This document shows positions 30,417 to 39,800 of a stretch of DNA of 64,000 nt, in pieces. The notes under the pieces are model-generated. The model did not search any database, was not told the DNA's origin, and saw nothing but the letters and a program-made list of their open reading frames with translations. Each line of letters opens with the position of its first letter. Positions within the stretch are counted from its first letter, which is position 1. Location of the stretch: the NCBI GenBank assembly GCA_024742875.1, contig JANSXP010000018.1:38155-102154 (forward strand), given 5' to 3'. The DNA is from Planctomycetaceae bacterium. Its GTDB lineage: Bacteria; Planctomycetota; Planctomycetia; Planctomycetales; Planctomycetaceae. A program made the position numbers and the translations under genes.

Positions 30417-30463
30417 ACCCGAAGCGCGAGACAGGTGCCGCACTCACTCGCGCTTCGGGTTTT
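30417..30463. terminator. Strong terminator after the sucA-sucB-lpdA operon, possibly bidirectional
   Basis: A perfect 14-bp stem (30417-30430 with 30447-30460) and a 16-nt loop are followed by three T and preceded by five A, so it could act on both strands. On the minus strand it would serve the small membrane-protein gene ending at 30522. Confidence 0.85.
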
Positions 30464-30521
30464 GTACTGGGCCAGTGAATCGCCAAAGTCCCGCATGATG
30501 TCGCCGCAGGTAACTGCCGCA

Positions 30522-30644
30522 TCAGCCAAACAGCGAGAACACACAGATGACCGCCCAAATCATCATGGCCATCATCAGCAAGAAGAATCCGGCGATACCA
30601 TCAGGGAACGACGTGCAGGCGAAGGTAGAAAGTGAAGTCAGCAT
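30522..30644 (-). CDS. Small single-pass membrane protein (40 aa)
   Basis: I do not recognise a named family. From the ATG at 30644 the product has a short polar N-terminus (MLTSLSTFACTSFPDG) and one hydrophobic helix (IAGFFLLMMAMMIWAVICVF). AAAGG lies 8 bp before the ATG, which supports this start over a longer upstream frame. It ends 59 bp from the convergent lpdA terminator. It could be a membrane-embedded regulator or accessory peptide. Confidence 0.55.
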   Translation of the reverse strand: MLTSLSTFACTSFPDGIAGFFLLMMAMMIWAVICVFSLFG

Positions 30645-31121
30645 GATTTTGCCTTTCGGGAGAGTGTTTTCTGTGAACACATCCCGGTAATGCAAGCAGC
30701 GTGCCAATCCTCTCAGAACCATTTCCGCAGCAAAAACGGGGCATAGCGGTCGTATTTGACGTGTGTGCAGTGTGAAGCCTGCAATCTGCCTGCCAGGCGG
30801 TGACTGCAGTCTCCATCGTGCGAAAGCAAGGCGGTATCCCTGAAGAATACGGTCCGCCTCTCCGTTTCACGGCTCCAGGACGTCAGCGCTCACCGGACAG
30901 GTGCTCGCGCGGGCCAGGTGTGTGTCCTCCCCACATCCGCAGCAGCGATTTGTCACGATTGGTGCTGCCGCAGATGGACGGCCGGTCGAGTGCCTCGATG
31001 CGGACTCGGGACGCTGAGCCACCAGCGCCTGATGTTCTGCAGCGAATGGGAGCCCAATGGGAGCCCAATGGGAGCCCAATGCTGATCCGCGCACCAACCT
31101 CAAAGCCCGATCCAGCGGCGA
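30645..31121. other. Gene-free stretch between the small membrane protein and the glycan cluster
   Basis: No open frame here has recognisable protein character. The one clear structure is a short tandem repeat at 31048-31080, listed separately. Confidence 0.5.
31048..31080. repeat. Three tandem copies of an 11-bp unit
   Basis: The unit GGGAGCCCAAT occurs three times without a gap. It lies 42 bp beyond the stop of the leftward methyltransferase gene. The exact identity suggests recent slippage. Confidence 0.9.
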
Positions 31122-31979
31122 CTAGCGAATCCGGCGAAAATACAATGGCTCAAAATAACTGCGTCGCAGCAGGGAACACTGAATCCGTCGCACGTTTTCG
31201 GTGAGCGCTGTCATCCAGCCGCCTTCCGTGGCGTCCCGCATGGAACGCAGGGGCGCTTTGGTGGCGCCATCCCAGGCGGCTTCGTAATCACTTTGCTGCG
31301 GTGGATTGGTGAAGGGCACCACATCCGCCACACGCTCTGCCACCACAAGCACGTACGTGCGTTCCGAGTTCTTCAGGGACACGCGGCTGTTGATATCTGC
31401 AGGAGCCACAACCTCATACCACGGGGCATTACGGCGATGTTCGAACAGAATCACCTGACTAATGCGAAAGCCATTGGCCGGGCTGAACGCTTCAAAAAAG
31501 AACTCCGGTGAGAACTGATAAAACCCGTGCCCCATAAAATTATTGGACGGACTGATGCCCAGATAGTGCCCACCCACTTTGACCATTTCCATGCAGTTGC
31601 GATAGGCCTGACGTACGTCGAACACGTGCTCTAATGTTCCGCCGTCGAGCACCACATCATATTTCTGCTTCAGGCTGTCGGGAACTGGTTCATTCAGATC
31701 GTGACAAAGTGCAGCGCCCTCGAAATCGGAATGATCCATGGAGTCGACCGTGGCCGCCCCCAGACAGTGAATGAAGTCTTCCGCAAACTCGGACGTCGAT
31801 TCGCGCATCCTTTGCGCGGCATCGTCCACACAAACGTCGTGATATTCCTGCACCAGTCCCAGCAACTGCTCTTTCGTGGCGTGCAGATCCTGACGGCCGA
31901 TCATTAAGGTGGCGTCAAATGCGGCCCCCAGTTTGCGGGCGTGCAGCAAAAAACGTGCTCCGTTGGCGTCCAGTCCCAT
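31122..31979 (-). CDS. Class I SAM-dependent methyltransferase-like protein
   Basis: 285 residues with the later half of a Rossmann methyltransferase: YDVVLDGGTLEHVFDVRQAY corresponds to the acidic strand and helix after motif I, followed by MVKVGGHYLGISPSNNF and a C-terminal half that ends FEPLYFRRIR. The glycine-rich motif I is weak (CLGAATVDSMDHSDFEGA), so SAM binding is inferred. The start is 3 bp after the stop of the preceding methyltransferase, making this the last gene of a four-gene leftward glycan operon. It probably modifies a surface sugar. Confidence 0.7.
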   Translation of the reverse strand: MGLDANGARFLLHARKLGAAFDATLMIGRQDLHATKEQLLGLVQEYHDVCVDDAAQRMRESTSEFAEDFIHCLGAATVDSMDHSDFEGAALCHDLNEPVPDSLKQKYDVVLDGGTLEHVFDVRQAYRNCMEMVKVGGHYLGISPSNNFMGHGFYQFSPEFFFEAFSPANGFRISQVILFEHRRNAPWYEVVAPADINSRVSLKNSERTYVLVVAERVADVVPFTNPPQQSDYEAAWDGATKAPLRSMRDATEGGWMTALTENVRRIQCSLLRRSYFEPLYFRRIR

Positions 31980-31982
31980 GAC

Positions 31983-32825
31983 CTATCCTTCCTGATCCCG
32001 GTAACCCAGAAACGGCTGCCACTGCGTGCCCTGACGAGGTGCTTCCAGTGTTGTGGGAGCAATCGCATTTTTCTCAATCACCACCACATACGGGTAAAAG
32101 TGAATGGAGCACAGAGACTGCTGCAGCGGAGTGGCGGTCGCGATGGGAATCGCCCCCTTCTGTGTGTTCTGAGCATTCAGCAGCGTCACCAGTCCGGAGG
32201 CGAACGCGGTGAAGCGGTTGGAAACTCCGTGGATGTCTTCGCAGACATAAACGCTGCCTGGCGGCATCACGGGCAGCATTTCTTCCAGAGTCACCATCTG
32301 CTGGTCGGGCGTGTGACCGCCGTCATCCAGCAGGATGTGTACGTTCGGTACCTGATCGCGAAAACGGCCCCAGAACGCTCGGTCTTCCTGATCTCCAATG
32401 TGCACGGAGATGTTCTCTGTCTCATAGCAGCGACACGCGTCTTCGATGTCAACGCCGTGGATATGGACTCCGTCTCCGAAGTACTCGTTCCACATTCCCA
32501 GGCTGCCACCGCTGAAGATCCCCACCTCTACCATGTTGAACTGTGTGCCGCGAAAACGAGCAAAGTGCCGGTGGTAGATGTCGAAATAGTGGGTCCACTT
32601 CCAGATGCCGTGACCCTCATTGTGATCGCAGAAGTATTTCCACAGCGGGTTGTCGGCAGACGGTACCGGAGGTCCGTCCTGGGAGGCCTGCGGAACGCCC
32701 TGCCAGCGTTCTCCGTATGCCAGCCCCCGCGCGTAGTCGGCAGATTCAATTCTGTTGGGATTGGCGGCTTCCGACTTGTGAAAGACCCGCATCATCCGGC
32801 TGAGTCGTTTTGTGGCACCCATCAT
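31983..32825 (-). CDS. SAM-dependent methyltransferase (CmcI/rhamnosyl O-methyltransferase-like)
   Basis: 280 residues. Motif I is NMVEVGIFSGGSLGMW, followed by VHIHGVDIEDAC and the acidic segment HILLDDGGHTPDQQ, a pattern typical of the CmcI-like O-methyltransferases that modify sugars. SVYVCEDIHG is the following strand. Two adjacent ATG codons (32825 and 32822) are possible starts behind a GGAGAG site. It lies within the run of FkbM and glycosyltransferase genes, so a role in methylating a surface polysaccharide is likely. Confidence 0.82.
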   Translation of the reverse strand: MMGATKRLSRMMRVFHKSEAANPNRIESADYARGLAYGERWQGVPQASQDGPPVPSADNPLWKYFCDHNEGHGIWKWTHYFDIYHRHFARFRGTQFNMVEVGIFSGGSLGMWNEYFGDGVHIHGVDIEDACRCYETENISVHIGDQEDRAFWGRFRDQVPNVHILLDDGGHTPDQQMVTLEEMLPVMPPGSVYVCEDIHGVSNRFTAFASGLVTLLNAQNTQKGAIPIATATPLQQSLCSIHFYPYVVVIEKNAIAPTTLEAPRQGTQWQPFLGYRDQEG

Positions 32826-32840
32826 TTCTCTCCGTTACGT

Positions 32841-33575
32841 TCAGGCAGCCTGCTGTTCTGACTGTCCCGCCGCGGCTGCAGGACGCTGAAAATAAAGCAC
32901 ATCGCCCTGACAGGACGACAGTTGCAGCTCAAAACCGCGATTCATCAGCGACTGCACCAGCCGCGAGGTGGCTTCGTCGCCGGTGATCTGCGGATGAACT
33001 TCCACGCAGATTTTTTTCAGACACGACAAATCGATGGATTCATCGGCCAGGTCTGTTTCTGTGCCTTCAATATCCATGATCAGAAACGTGGGACGGACCT
33101 GATCCAGAACCGTCTGAAACGAATCTGACGGAATCTGCATTTCACACGCGCTGCCGTCATGCTGGATACGACTGCTGACAACGAATCGATCAGAGACGAA
33201 GAACGTCCCGTCATCATCGCTGATGGACACCATCTTCATCCGCAGATCGGGCTGCACACCGTTCAGTTCAAACGTCTTTCGCAGCAGAGGTTCCATGCGA
33301 GGATTGGCCTCGTAAGTGGTCACGTTTTCTCCGCCCACCACCTGACAGCACAGCACCGTGACCAGCCCCAGACCCGTCCCGAACTCCAGCACGCGATCAT
33401 CGGCGGACAAATGCCGACCGATCACCGTTCGTTCTTCCTGCTCATGCGTATCCCGGTAGATTGAGCGGGCATACGACGTGCGTGCCAGATCGCCGATGTG
33501 CAGCACAGCACTGCCACAGCGGACCGTATCCGGTCGTGTCAGTTTCTTCAGTTGGTAATCAATCCATTGCAACAC
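32841..33575 (-). CDS. FkbM family methyltransferase
   Basis: A 244-residue SAM-dependent methyltransferase of the FkbM family. Motif I is VLEFGTGLGLVTVLC. TYEANPRMEPLLRKTFELNG is the family-typical segment after it, and TFLIMDIEGTETDL is the FkbM signature. The start is a GTG preceded by GGAGGA at good spacing. Family members usually O-methylate sugars of exopolysaccharides or lipopolysaccharide. The gene is 15 bp upstream of the CmcI-like gene. Confidence 0.88.
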   Translation of the reverse strand: MLQWIDYQLKKLTRPDTVRCGSAVLHIGDLARTSYARSIYRDTHEQEERTVIGRHLSADDRVLEFGTGLGLVTVLCCQVVGGENVTTYEANPRMEPLLRKTFELNGVQPDLRMKMVSISDDDGTFFVSDRFVVSSRIQHDGSACEMQIPSDSFQTVLDQVRPTFLIMDIEGTETDLADESIDLSCLKKICVEVHPQITGDEATSRLVQSLMNRGFELQLSSCQGDVLYFQRPAAAAGQSEQQAA

Positions 33576-33609
33576 GTCAGGTCCTCCATGACCTGGGGGC
33601 AGTTGTGTT

Positions 33610-34416
33610 TTACTTGTGCATGATGGCGGCAGCCGTCCGATACTCCCAGCGACGAAACCCTGAATGCAGCGGATACCCGGTCAGCACTTCAGACAGATCG
33701 TAGTGGGAGTGGAACACCTTGTTGATGATGCTCATGTCGGATGCCAGCAGACAGTCCTGCAGGGTTTCAATTTCCGCCGTCAGCAGATCCAGAAAACCGA
33801 TCACTTCTTCACGGCGGCCGCCGAGGATGCCGGGGTTCACCACTTTACGATCGGCAAACATGCGTCCGCCAAACTGCTGATCCAGTTCTGAGGTGAGGCA
33901 TTTGCTGCGGCCGATCGTCCGTGTCTCGGTTCCCATCAGCAGCCGCACGCCCGGATCAGCGGCATGCAGCATCGGAAAGGGGTTTTTCTTGAAGGCCACA
34001 TCAGACACATCCGTCACCAGCACATAATCGACGGTCTGCTGCTGCAGAAAATCACGCACCGCAAAGTGCCGCTGATGAAGAATCGGGTACTTCCCGTTTT
34101 GGCACTGCTGGAACGTCACGTGATCGGTTGTTGCTTCCCGGATCACATCCTCCGGCAGGCCATCGTGCAGAATGACGCCGCTGAGCCCCACTTTATTGAC
34201 GGTCGTCCACCACGGCCGAATGTAGTCCAGATAGCCGTCGGAAATGGGAACGCCGCGCTGAGGATCGGGTTTGCGGGTCATCAGAACCGTCACAACGAGG
34301 CTTGAGTAATCTGTCGGCAGAGCGGCGACTGTCTCGACCTCACACAGGCGCGCAATATTCCGCTGGTATTGCTGTTTTCGCCGCGCACGGCGGTTGTCTC
34401 GAGAGAGGGAGAACAT
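33610..34416 (-). CDS. Putative glycosyltransferase (nucleotide-diphospho-sugar transferase fold)
   Basis: 268 residues. The segment QQTVDYVLVTDVSDVAFKKNPF carries the DxxD-type acidic motif of GT-A enzymes that grip a sugar nucleotide through a metal. GGRMFADRKVVNPGILGG and DMSIINKVFHSHYD resemble GMA12/MNN10-like and related transferases. There is no signal peptide or membrane segment. It heads the leftward operon of three methyltransferases, so glycosylation followed by methylation of the same glycan is inferred. The donor and acceptor are unknown. Confidence 0.7.
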   Translation of the reverse strand: MFSLSRDNRRARRKQQYQRNIARLCEVETVAALPTDYSSLVVTVLMTRKPDPQRGVPISDGYLDYIRPWWTTVNKVGLSGVILHDGLPEDVIREATTDHVTFQQCQNGKYPILHQRHFAVRDFLQQQTVDYVLVTDVSDVAFKKNPFPMLHAADPGVRLLMGTETRTIGRSKCLTSELDQQFGGRMFADRKVVNPGILGGRREEVIGFLDLLTAEIETLQDCLLASDMSIINKVFHSHYDLSEVLTGYPLHSGFRRWEYRTAAAIMHK

Positions 34417-34615
34417 GACGGCTTCAATCCTTTTCGGCTAAGTCATTGCCTAATTGGACGTTATGTCAAGCCGTTACGTCAATACCAACTTGCTGGTTCC
34501 CTCCCGAAGGCCAGCTGCCAGGAACGGGGTTCGCAACCGACGTCGAACCAGCGATAATCGGTGCCGGGCTGGGGATTGGTCCCCTGCTCATGGCCACTTC
34601 ACTGGACGGATTCAC

Positions 34616-35446
34616 GTGTCACAGGTCCCGATTTCTGTTTATCTGATCACCAAAAACGAGGCGAATCGCATTGGATGCGCTATTCGTTCCGTCATTGACT
34701 GGGCCGACGAAGTGGTGCTGGTGGATTCCGGCAGCGAGGACGCGACAGTTGAGATTGCGCGAAGTCTGGGAGCCCGCGTGCTGCATCGTGACTGGGACGG
34801 ATATGGTCCGCAGAAGCATTTCGCCGAAAACGCGTGCCGCAATGACTGGGTGCTGAATCTGGATGCCGACGAAGAGGTCACCCCCGCGCTGGCCAGCGAA
34901 ATCCAGCAGGCGGTGGACGCGGCCGGTCCTGATCAGGCCGCGTTTCTGATGAAGATTACGGACGTGCTGCCTGGCGAAACGGAACCATCGACGTTCGCTT
35001 ACAGTTATCACGTGCTGCGGCTTTACCATCGGGCGCGGGGCAGTATGTCAACTCATGCCTACCAGGACCGGGTGGAAATTCACTCCGGGAACACCAGTTC
35101 GCTCAAGGCACGCATTCTGCATCGGTCTTTCGTCTCGTGGGAAACGACGGTCAGCAAGCTCAATTTCTATTCGACTCAGGTAGGGCGGTCGCGGGCAGCT
35201 TCCGGCAAGACGCCATCGACGGCCCGAATCTGGTTCGAGTTCCCGGCCACCTTCCTGAAGATCTGGATCGTGCGGCGGATGATTTTTCGCGGCACCATGG
35301 GCCTGTCCATCTCACTGACGATTGCCTATCTGAATCTCCTGCGACTGCTGAAGACCCGGGAAGCAGCCGGAATTTCCGCAGACGATCATCCAGCGTCCGA
35401 TCAAACGGACGCCTCAAAAGGCTCTGGCGGACGTCAGGCGGCCTGA
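34616..35446 (+). CDS. Family 2 glycosyltransferase (WaaE/KdtX-like)
   Basis: 276 residues starting at a GTG (34616) behind GGACGGA; the frame extends further upstream, but that part is Arg-rich and not family-like. The GT2 core is ISVYLITKNEANRIGCAIRS, VVLVDSGSEDATVEIA and WVLNLDADEEV, with the metal-binding DAD. The C-terminal hydrophobic stretch around MGLSISLTIAYLNLLRLL may associate with the membrane. WaaE/KdtX relatives add a heptose or glucose to the lipopolysaccharide core. It is divergent from the four-gene glycan operon. Confidence 0.9.
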   Translation: MSQVPISVYLITKNEANRIGCAIRSVIDWADEVVLVDSGSEDATVEIARSLGARVLHRDWDGYGPQKHFAENACRNDWVLNLDADEEVTPALASEIQQAVDAAGPDQAAFLMKITDVLPGETEPSTFAYSYHVLRLYHRARGSMSTHAYQDRVEIHSGNTSSLKARILHRSFVSWETTVSKLNFYSTQVGRSRAASGKTPSTARIWFEFPATFLKIWIVRRMIFRGTMGLSISLTIAYLNLLRLLKTREAAGISADDHPASDQTDASKGSGGRQAA

Positions 35447-35549
35447 AGCCGCTGCCTGCGGGCAGGGCCCATATCCGCAGAAGGTCCCTGACGACGAAGG
35501 ATCCTCCCAATGGCAGGGACTGGAACTGTGGGCCATGTCACGGCAACGA

Positions 35550-36305
35550 TCAGGCGGCCGACGCTTCGAGCGGCAGTCGTCCCCGGCAATGAACGGCCAT
35601 CACCGTGGCGATTCTCTCGGCAGCAGCCGGCGTCAGATGAACGCCGTCCAGCGTGCGTTCGTGGATCGGCAAATCCGCCACCGCAGATTCGGAGTCCACA
35701 AACACCACATTTTCGTTTTCTGCGACATGCTGCAGGTGATCATTGTATTCCAGCAGCAGATGATTTCGCTGCGGATGATTGGCCACCAGCACGGTCCCCC
35801 AAACATAGATCTGCACGGCGGCGTGGCGTTCACGCAGAACGGCAATCATGCGGCCGATCTTTTCCCGAAACTCCGTTTCCGGCACCACGGCGCCCGACGG
35901 CAGCCAGCGACGCAGCCCGGAAGTCAGCAGGCGACGTTTGGTGAACTTCAGCGCTTTACGCAGGCGTTTGCGAACGAAGCTGTCCGGATAATAGGGCACG
36001 TACAGTCCGGGTACACATGTCGACCAGGCATCCACCAGTCCATAGTTGATGGTGGCGATATCGGCTGTGACAGGCGTATTTTCCAAACGCGACAGGCCTT
36101 CACGACACGTCTCCATGCCGCCGCCCAGGTTTGACAGATCCGTGGCGATTCCCTGAAGCCCCAGAGCCCGAACCAGTCCCCGTGGGATCGTTCCCTGACG
36201 CGGATCTCCCGTGTGGGTATTGCAGTCTCCGAGCGCAACAAACCGCAGAGCCCTGGAGGGCAGAGCTGCTGCTCTGGTGTCTGAATTGTTCTGCTGCCTG
36301 TCCAT
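35550..36305 (-). CDS. SGNH/GDSL-fold hydrolase with Cys in place of the nucleophilic Ser
   Basis: 251 residues. Block I reads FVALGDCNTHTGD, with Cys28 where the family has Ser. Block II is NLGGGMET, block III is INYGLVDAW in place of GxND, and block V is LDGVHLTP with Asp220 and His223 intact. TGC is unambiguous in the DNA. The protein probably hydrolyses or transfers acyl groups on a glycan, given the neighbouring glycosyltransferases, but the Cys makes ordinary esterase activity uncertain. It converges with the GT2 gene and is divergent from the Ser/Thr kinase. Confidence 0.75.
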   Translation of the reverse strand: MDRQQNNSDTRAAALPSRALRFVALGDCNTHTGDPRQGTIPRGLVRALGLQGIATDLSNLGGGMETCREGLSRLENTPVTADIATINYGLVDAWSTCVPGLYVPYYPDSFVRKRLRKALKFTKRRLLTSGLRRWLPSGAVVPETEFREKIGRMIAVLRERHAAVQIYVWGTVLVANHPQRNHLLLEYNDHLQHVAENENVVFVDSESAVADLPIHERTLDGVHLTPAAAERIATVMAVHCRGRLPLEASAA

Positions 36306-36890
36306 CGTCAGGCCTCCGTTTGCGTGAAGGCATTCATGCCCTGTGAATCTCCCGGCACAAAGGAGGCATCGTCAGATTCACATGGCGAACTCCTCGCAGG
36401 GGACGAATTGGTATTCGTCGGCAAGTACCGTGAATCCAACCCCACGCCGTATTCGCCAGAAGATGACGACGGCGGCAGGGCCTGCCGATCCTCCCAACGA
36501 AACTGGGGTTTTCGCCTCAGGCATTTCCTGCAGATTAGCACAATCGACGGAGAGTGGACACGGCGGTTTCCACAGGAATGCCGCACGAATACGCCATCTG
36601 CCTTCCGCCGTAACAATACCTGATGTGGTGGTGTTATCTGCTTCACTGCCAAAAACACTGGCCGTTGCGGCGGCGTGAAGGACAGACCGGTGGCGTCCCG
36701 GAAAGCTGACGACCGGGCAGGGGGCCCTGCAGGGGCCCCGCCCCTCGCTCTACAGAGAATCTACGAAAAGGGGAATCTGTAGAAGAATCCAATGGTGTGT
36801 GTCGATCAAAGGGTATTCACCACCTACGCCGGCGAGAGTTTCTTTGCCCATTGCAGAGTTTCATCCCCACACCAGCTTCCCCCAATTCCT
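36306..36890. other. Intergenic region between SGNH and kinase genes
   Basis: Open frames here (up to 116 codons) lack protein-like composition and I do not call them. The stretch contains a GC-rich near-palindrome at about 36721-36740 and a weak 8-bp inverted repeat (36749-36756 with 36776-36783). Promoters for both divergent genes should lie here, but none is recognisable. Confidence 0.45.
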
Positions 36891-39800
36891 ATGTCTGACT
36901 GCAGCTACCGGCTGAAAACATCCAGCGGACTGTCCCAGGCCGTTACCCTCGAGTCGCTGAGAAAATCGGCAGACAGGGGCCAGCTTGAGGCAGATGCCAT
37001 GTGCACACGCGACAACGGCCAGTCATGGCAGCCAGTCGCCCAGGTGCTGAAATCGACGTCGGGATCAAGTGTCCCGATCGACGTGGCGGTCGACAGAAAA
37101 AGTGCCGCGGCGGGAGATCCGGCCAATCATGAGGCCAGTGAGACGACGACAGAAACGTCCGACCAGACGCAGCCGGGTACGGCACCGGATGCCGGCGCGC
37201 GGAAATTGAAACGCCTGCCTGTCAACTCCAGCCCGTCGCGTTACCAGAAGCGCGACGCCGATTTGAAAGCCAAAAAGGATTCCCGGCGAAAACTGTCGGC
37301 GCTGGTGGGAAAAGAACTGTCGAACGGCCGCTACAAAGTGCTGTCGCAGTTTGGCTCCGGCAGCATGGCCTATGTGTTCCGAGCTTCGGACAATCGTCTG
37401 GAAACAGACGTGATCATCAAAATCCCCAAGCCTGAAAAAATCACAAGCGACGATTTTCGTGAACGCTTCCGTCGCGAGAGCCAGCTTCTGGTGAGGCTGT
37501 CTCATCCTCATGTGGTCAAAGTGCTGGACGTGGGAGAATCGGGCGACCTGCCATACGTGGTGATGCAGCTGCTGTCCGGAGGAACGCTGTCCGACCGCAT
37601 GCTCCAGGAGTCCAATGAGCTGAATCAGATGTCGCCGCAGTCGCTGCAGTCGTGGCTGCGGGAAGTCGCCCGCGCTCTGGACTTCTGCTATCGCAAGGGC
37701 ATGGTGCATCGGGACGTCAAACCGGCCAACATTCTGTTTGATGATGACCAGAACCCATACGTCAGTGACTTCGGGCTGACCAAGATCATGCACGGTGAAC
37801 ACACAGAACTGTGTTCCAGCGGAACGGCCAACGGTGTGGTGCTGGGAACACCCAATTACCTGCCGCCGGAAATCATTCTGGGCGCTTCGTATGATGGTCG
37901 CGCGGATCAATACTCGCTGGCCCTGACCGTTTATCACGCGATGTGCGGCAAGCCTCCCATGCAGGGCAAGAGCGCAACGGCCACCATGATCAATCAGACA
38001 CAGAAGACGCTGGAACTGCTGTCTTCGTTTCGCACGGATGTCCCGCGGGAACTCGCCCTCGCCGTACAAAAGGGCATCGACAAGAATCCGGACAATCGTT
38101 TTGAATCGTGCGAAGCGTTTGCTGAGGCCGTCCTGGAGTGCCTGCGCAACGATTCCTCCAGTGAGATTCTGCTGGGCGGACTTAACGCAGCATTTGCCGA
38201 AGAAATTGAGGAGTCGGCCGGGGAGCCAGCACCGAGCAGGAACGGCTCCTCGAGAAGTTCTGCGATCAGTTCGTCATCCAGTTCCCTGGCACGTTCTTCC
38301 TCCAGTTCGGCGCGGAGGCGAGCAGCGTCGTCCTCATCCGCGTCGTCGCACTCGTCATCTTCCTCCAGCCGTCGGACAAAGGCGTCGGTTTCGTCGACCC
38401 GGCCCGCAAAACGCAAAAAAAGTGCACCGCGGCAGCAGCCGGTGTATCACGACGACTGGCTGGACGGCAACCCCTCACAACTGCCCCCGCGACGCAGTTC
38501 GGCTTCCCGGCAGAAATCAAAATCAACCCGAGCCGGCGGACGGACGGTCACCGTGTTTGGCATGCAGATGCATCCCGCCGCGCTGGTGCTCGCGGCCGCC
38601 ATGGTGCTGCTGCCATCAACCATCTTTATCGGATTGTGGATGGTCAGCTCCAGTCCTTCCCGTGATGAAGCCGATTTTTACGTGCTGCCAAATACCGAGG
38701 GTGGACAGCAATTCGCCGACACCGGAAACCGACTACCGGAGCATGTGGGCGCACAGCCTGTGACCGGCGGTCCGTCTGCCCCCACGCCTCAGCGCGGATT
38801 TGAAGATGAGCCGGAGGACACGCCTGATCAGACGAACTCGCCACCGACCCTTGCCGAACAGGGGGGGACACAGCCCCCGGCATCACGGCCACCCGGATCA
38901 GACAGGCAGGTGGCCCGTACGGCAGCGGCATCCAGCCTGCCGGTCACGGATGGCGAAGGCATCACCCGAGGCAAAACTCAGGCCGTGCGTGCTGTGATCG
39001 GCCGCGCCGTCTGGGACCTCGAGCGACGGGAGCAGATTGGCATTCTTGAAGGAAGCTATCCGGCAAATGCTCTGACGGCGCTGTCCGCTTCCGGCTCGTT
39101 CTTTGCCGCCGCGACAGAATCACCCGGGGTGCAGGGGACCGAAGTCGTTGTCTGGAACACGGCTACCGGGAAAAAAGTACTGACGGCGTCCGCATCGGCT
39201 GATCGCTTCGTGGATGCAATCGTGCTGGCCAACGATCGCCTGCTGCTGGGCGATCGGTGGTCCGACGAGCTGGTCGTGTGGGATCTGGAGACCCGTCGTC
39301 AGCGTCGGCCGATCCGCCTGGCGGATGCCCGATTCAAGCAGGGCAACACGTCGATTTCTCATGACGGTCAGTTCCTGTCGGCCGTGGTCAACGACCAGGT
39401 CCGTGTCTTTGACGCCAAAGAGGGAAACCATGTGGTCACGCTGCAGTCGGCGAAGTCGTTGAGTCGACGCTCCGAACGCGCGCAGCCACTGTACGCCTCG
39501 CTGCAGTCGCTGGTATTCTCTCCCGACAATCAGGAACTGGCCGCCCTGACAACGACCGGTACGCCCCAGTTTGTCTGCTGGAACGGCAGAGGCGAAGTCA
39601 TCCTGGAAACGGGGCCGTCGGGCGGATTTCACCCACACGATGAAGTCACCTGGTTTCACAGTCGCAAAGCCTGGCTGCTGGGAGCCCATGTGCTGGATCG
39701 CTCCACGAGTCAGGTCATCGCCAGTGTTCAGGGTGTGAATTCTGACCGACCGTCCGTCGAACTGCTGGATGACGACCTGTTGCTGGTGCAGTTTCGCTCA

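Noticed and set aside
36308..36658. Open frames of about 100-116 codons on both strands between the SGNH and kinase genes
   Set aside because: No ribosome binding site, no protein-like pattern and no recognisable similarity on either strand.
36721..36740. GC-rich near-palindrome upstream of the kinase gene as a terminator
   Set aside because: The arms are offset by one base and no T-run follows on either strand.
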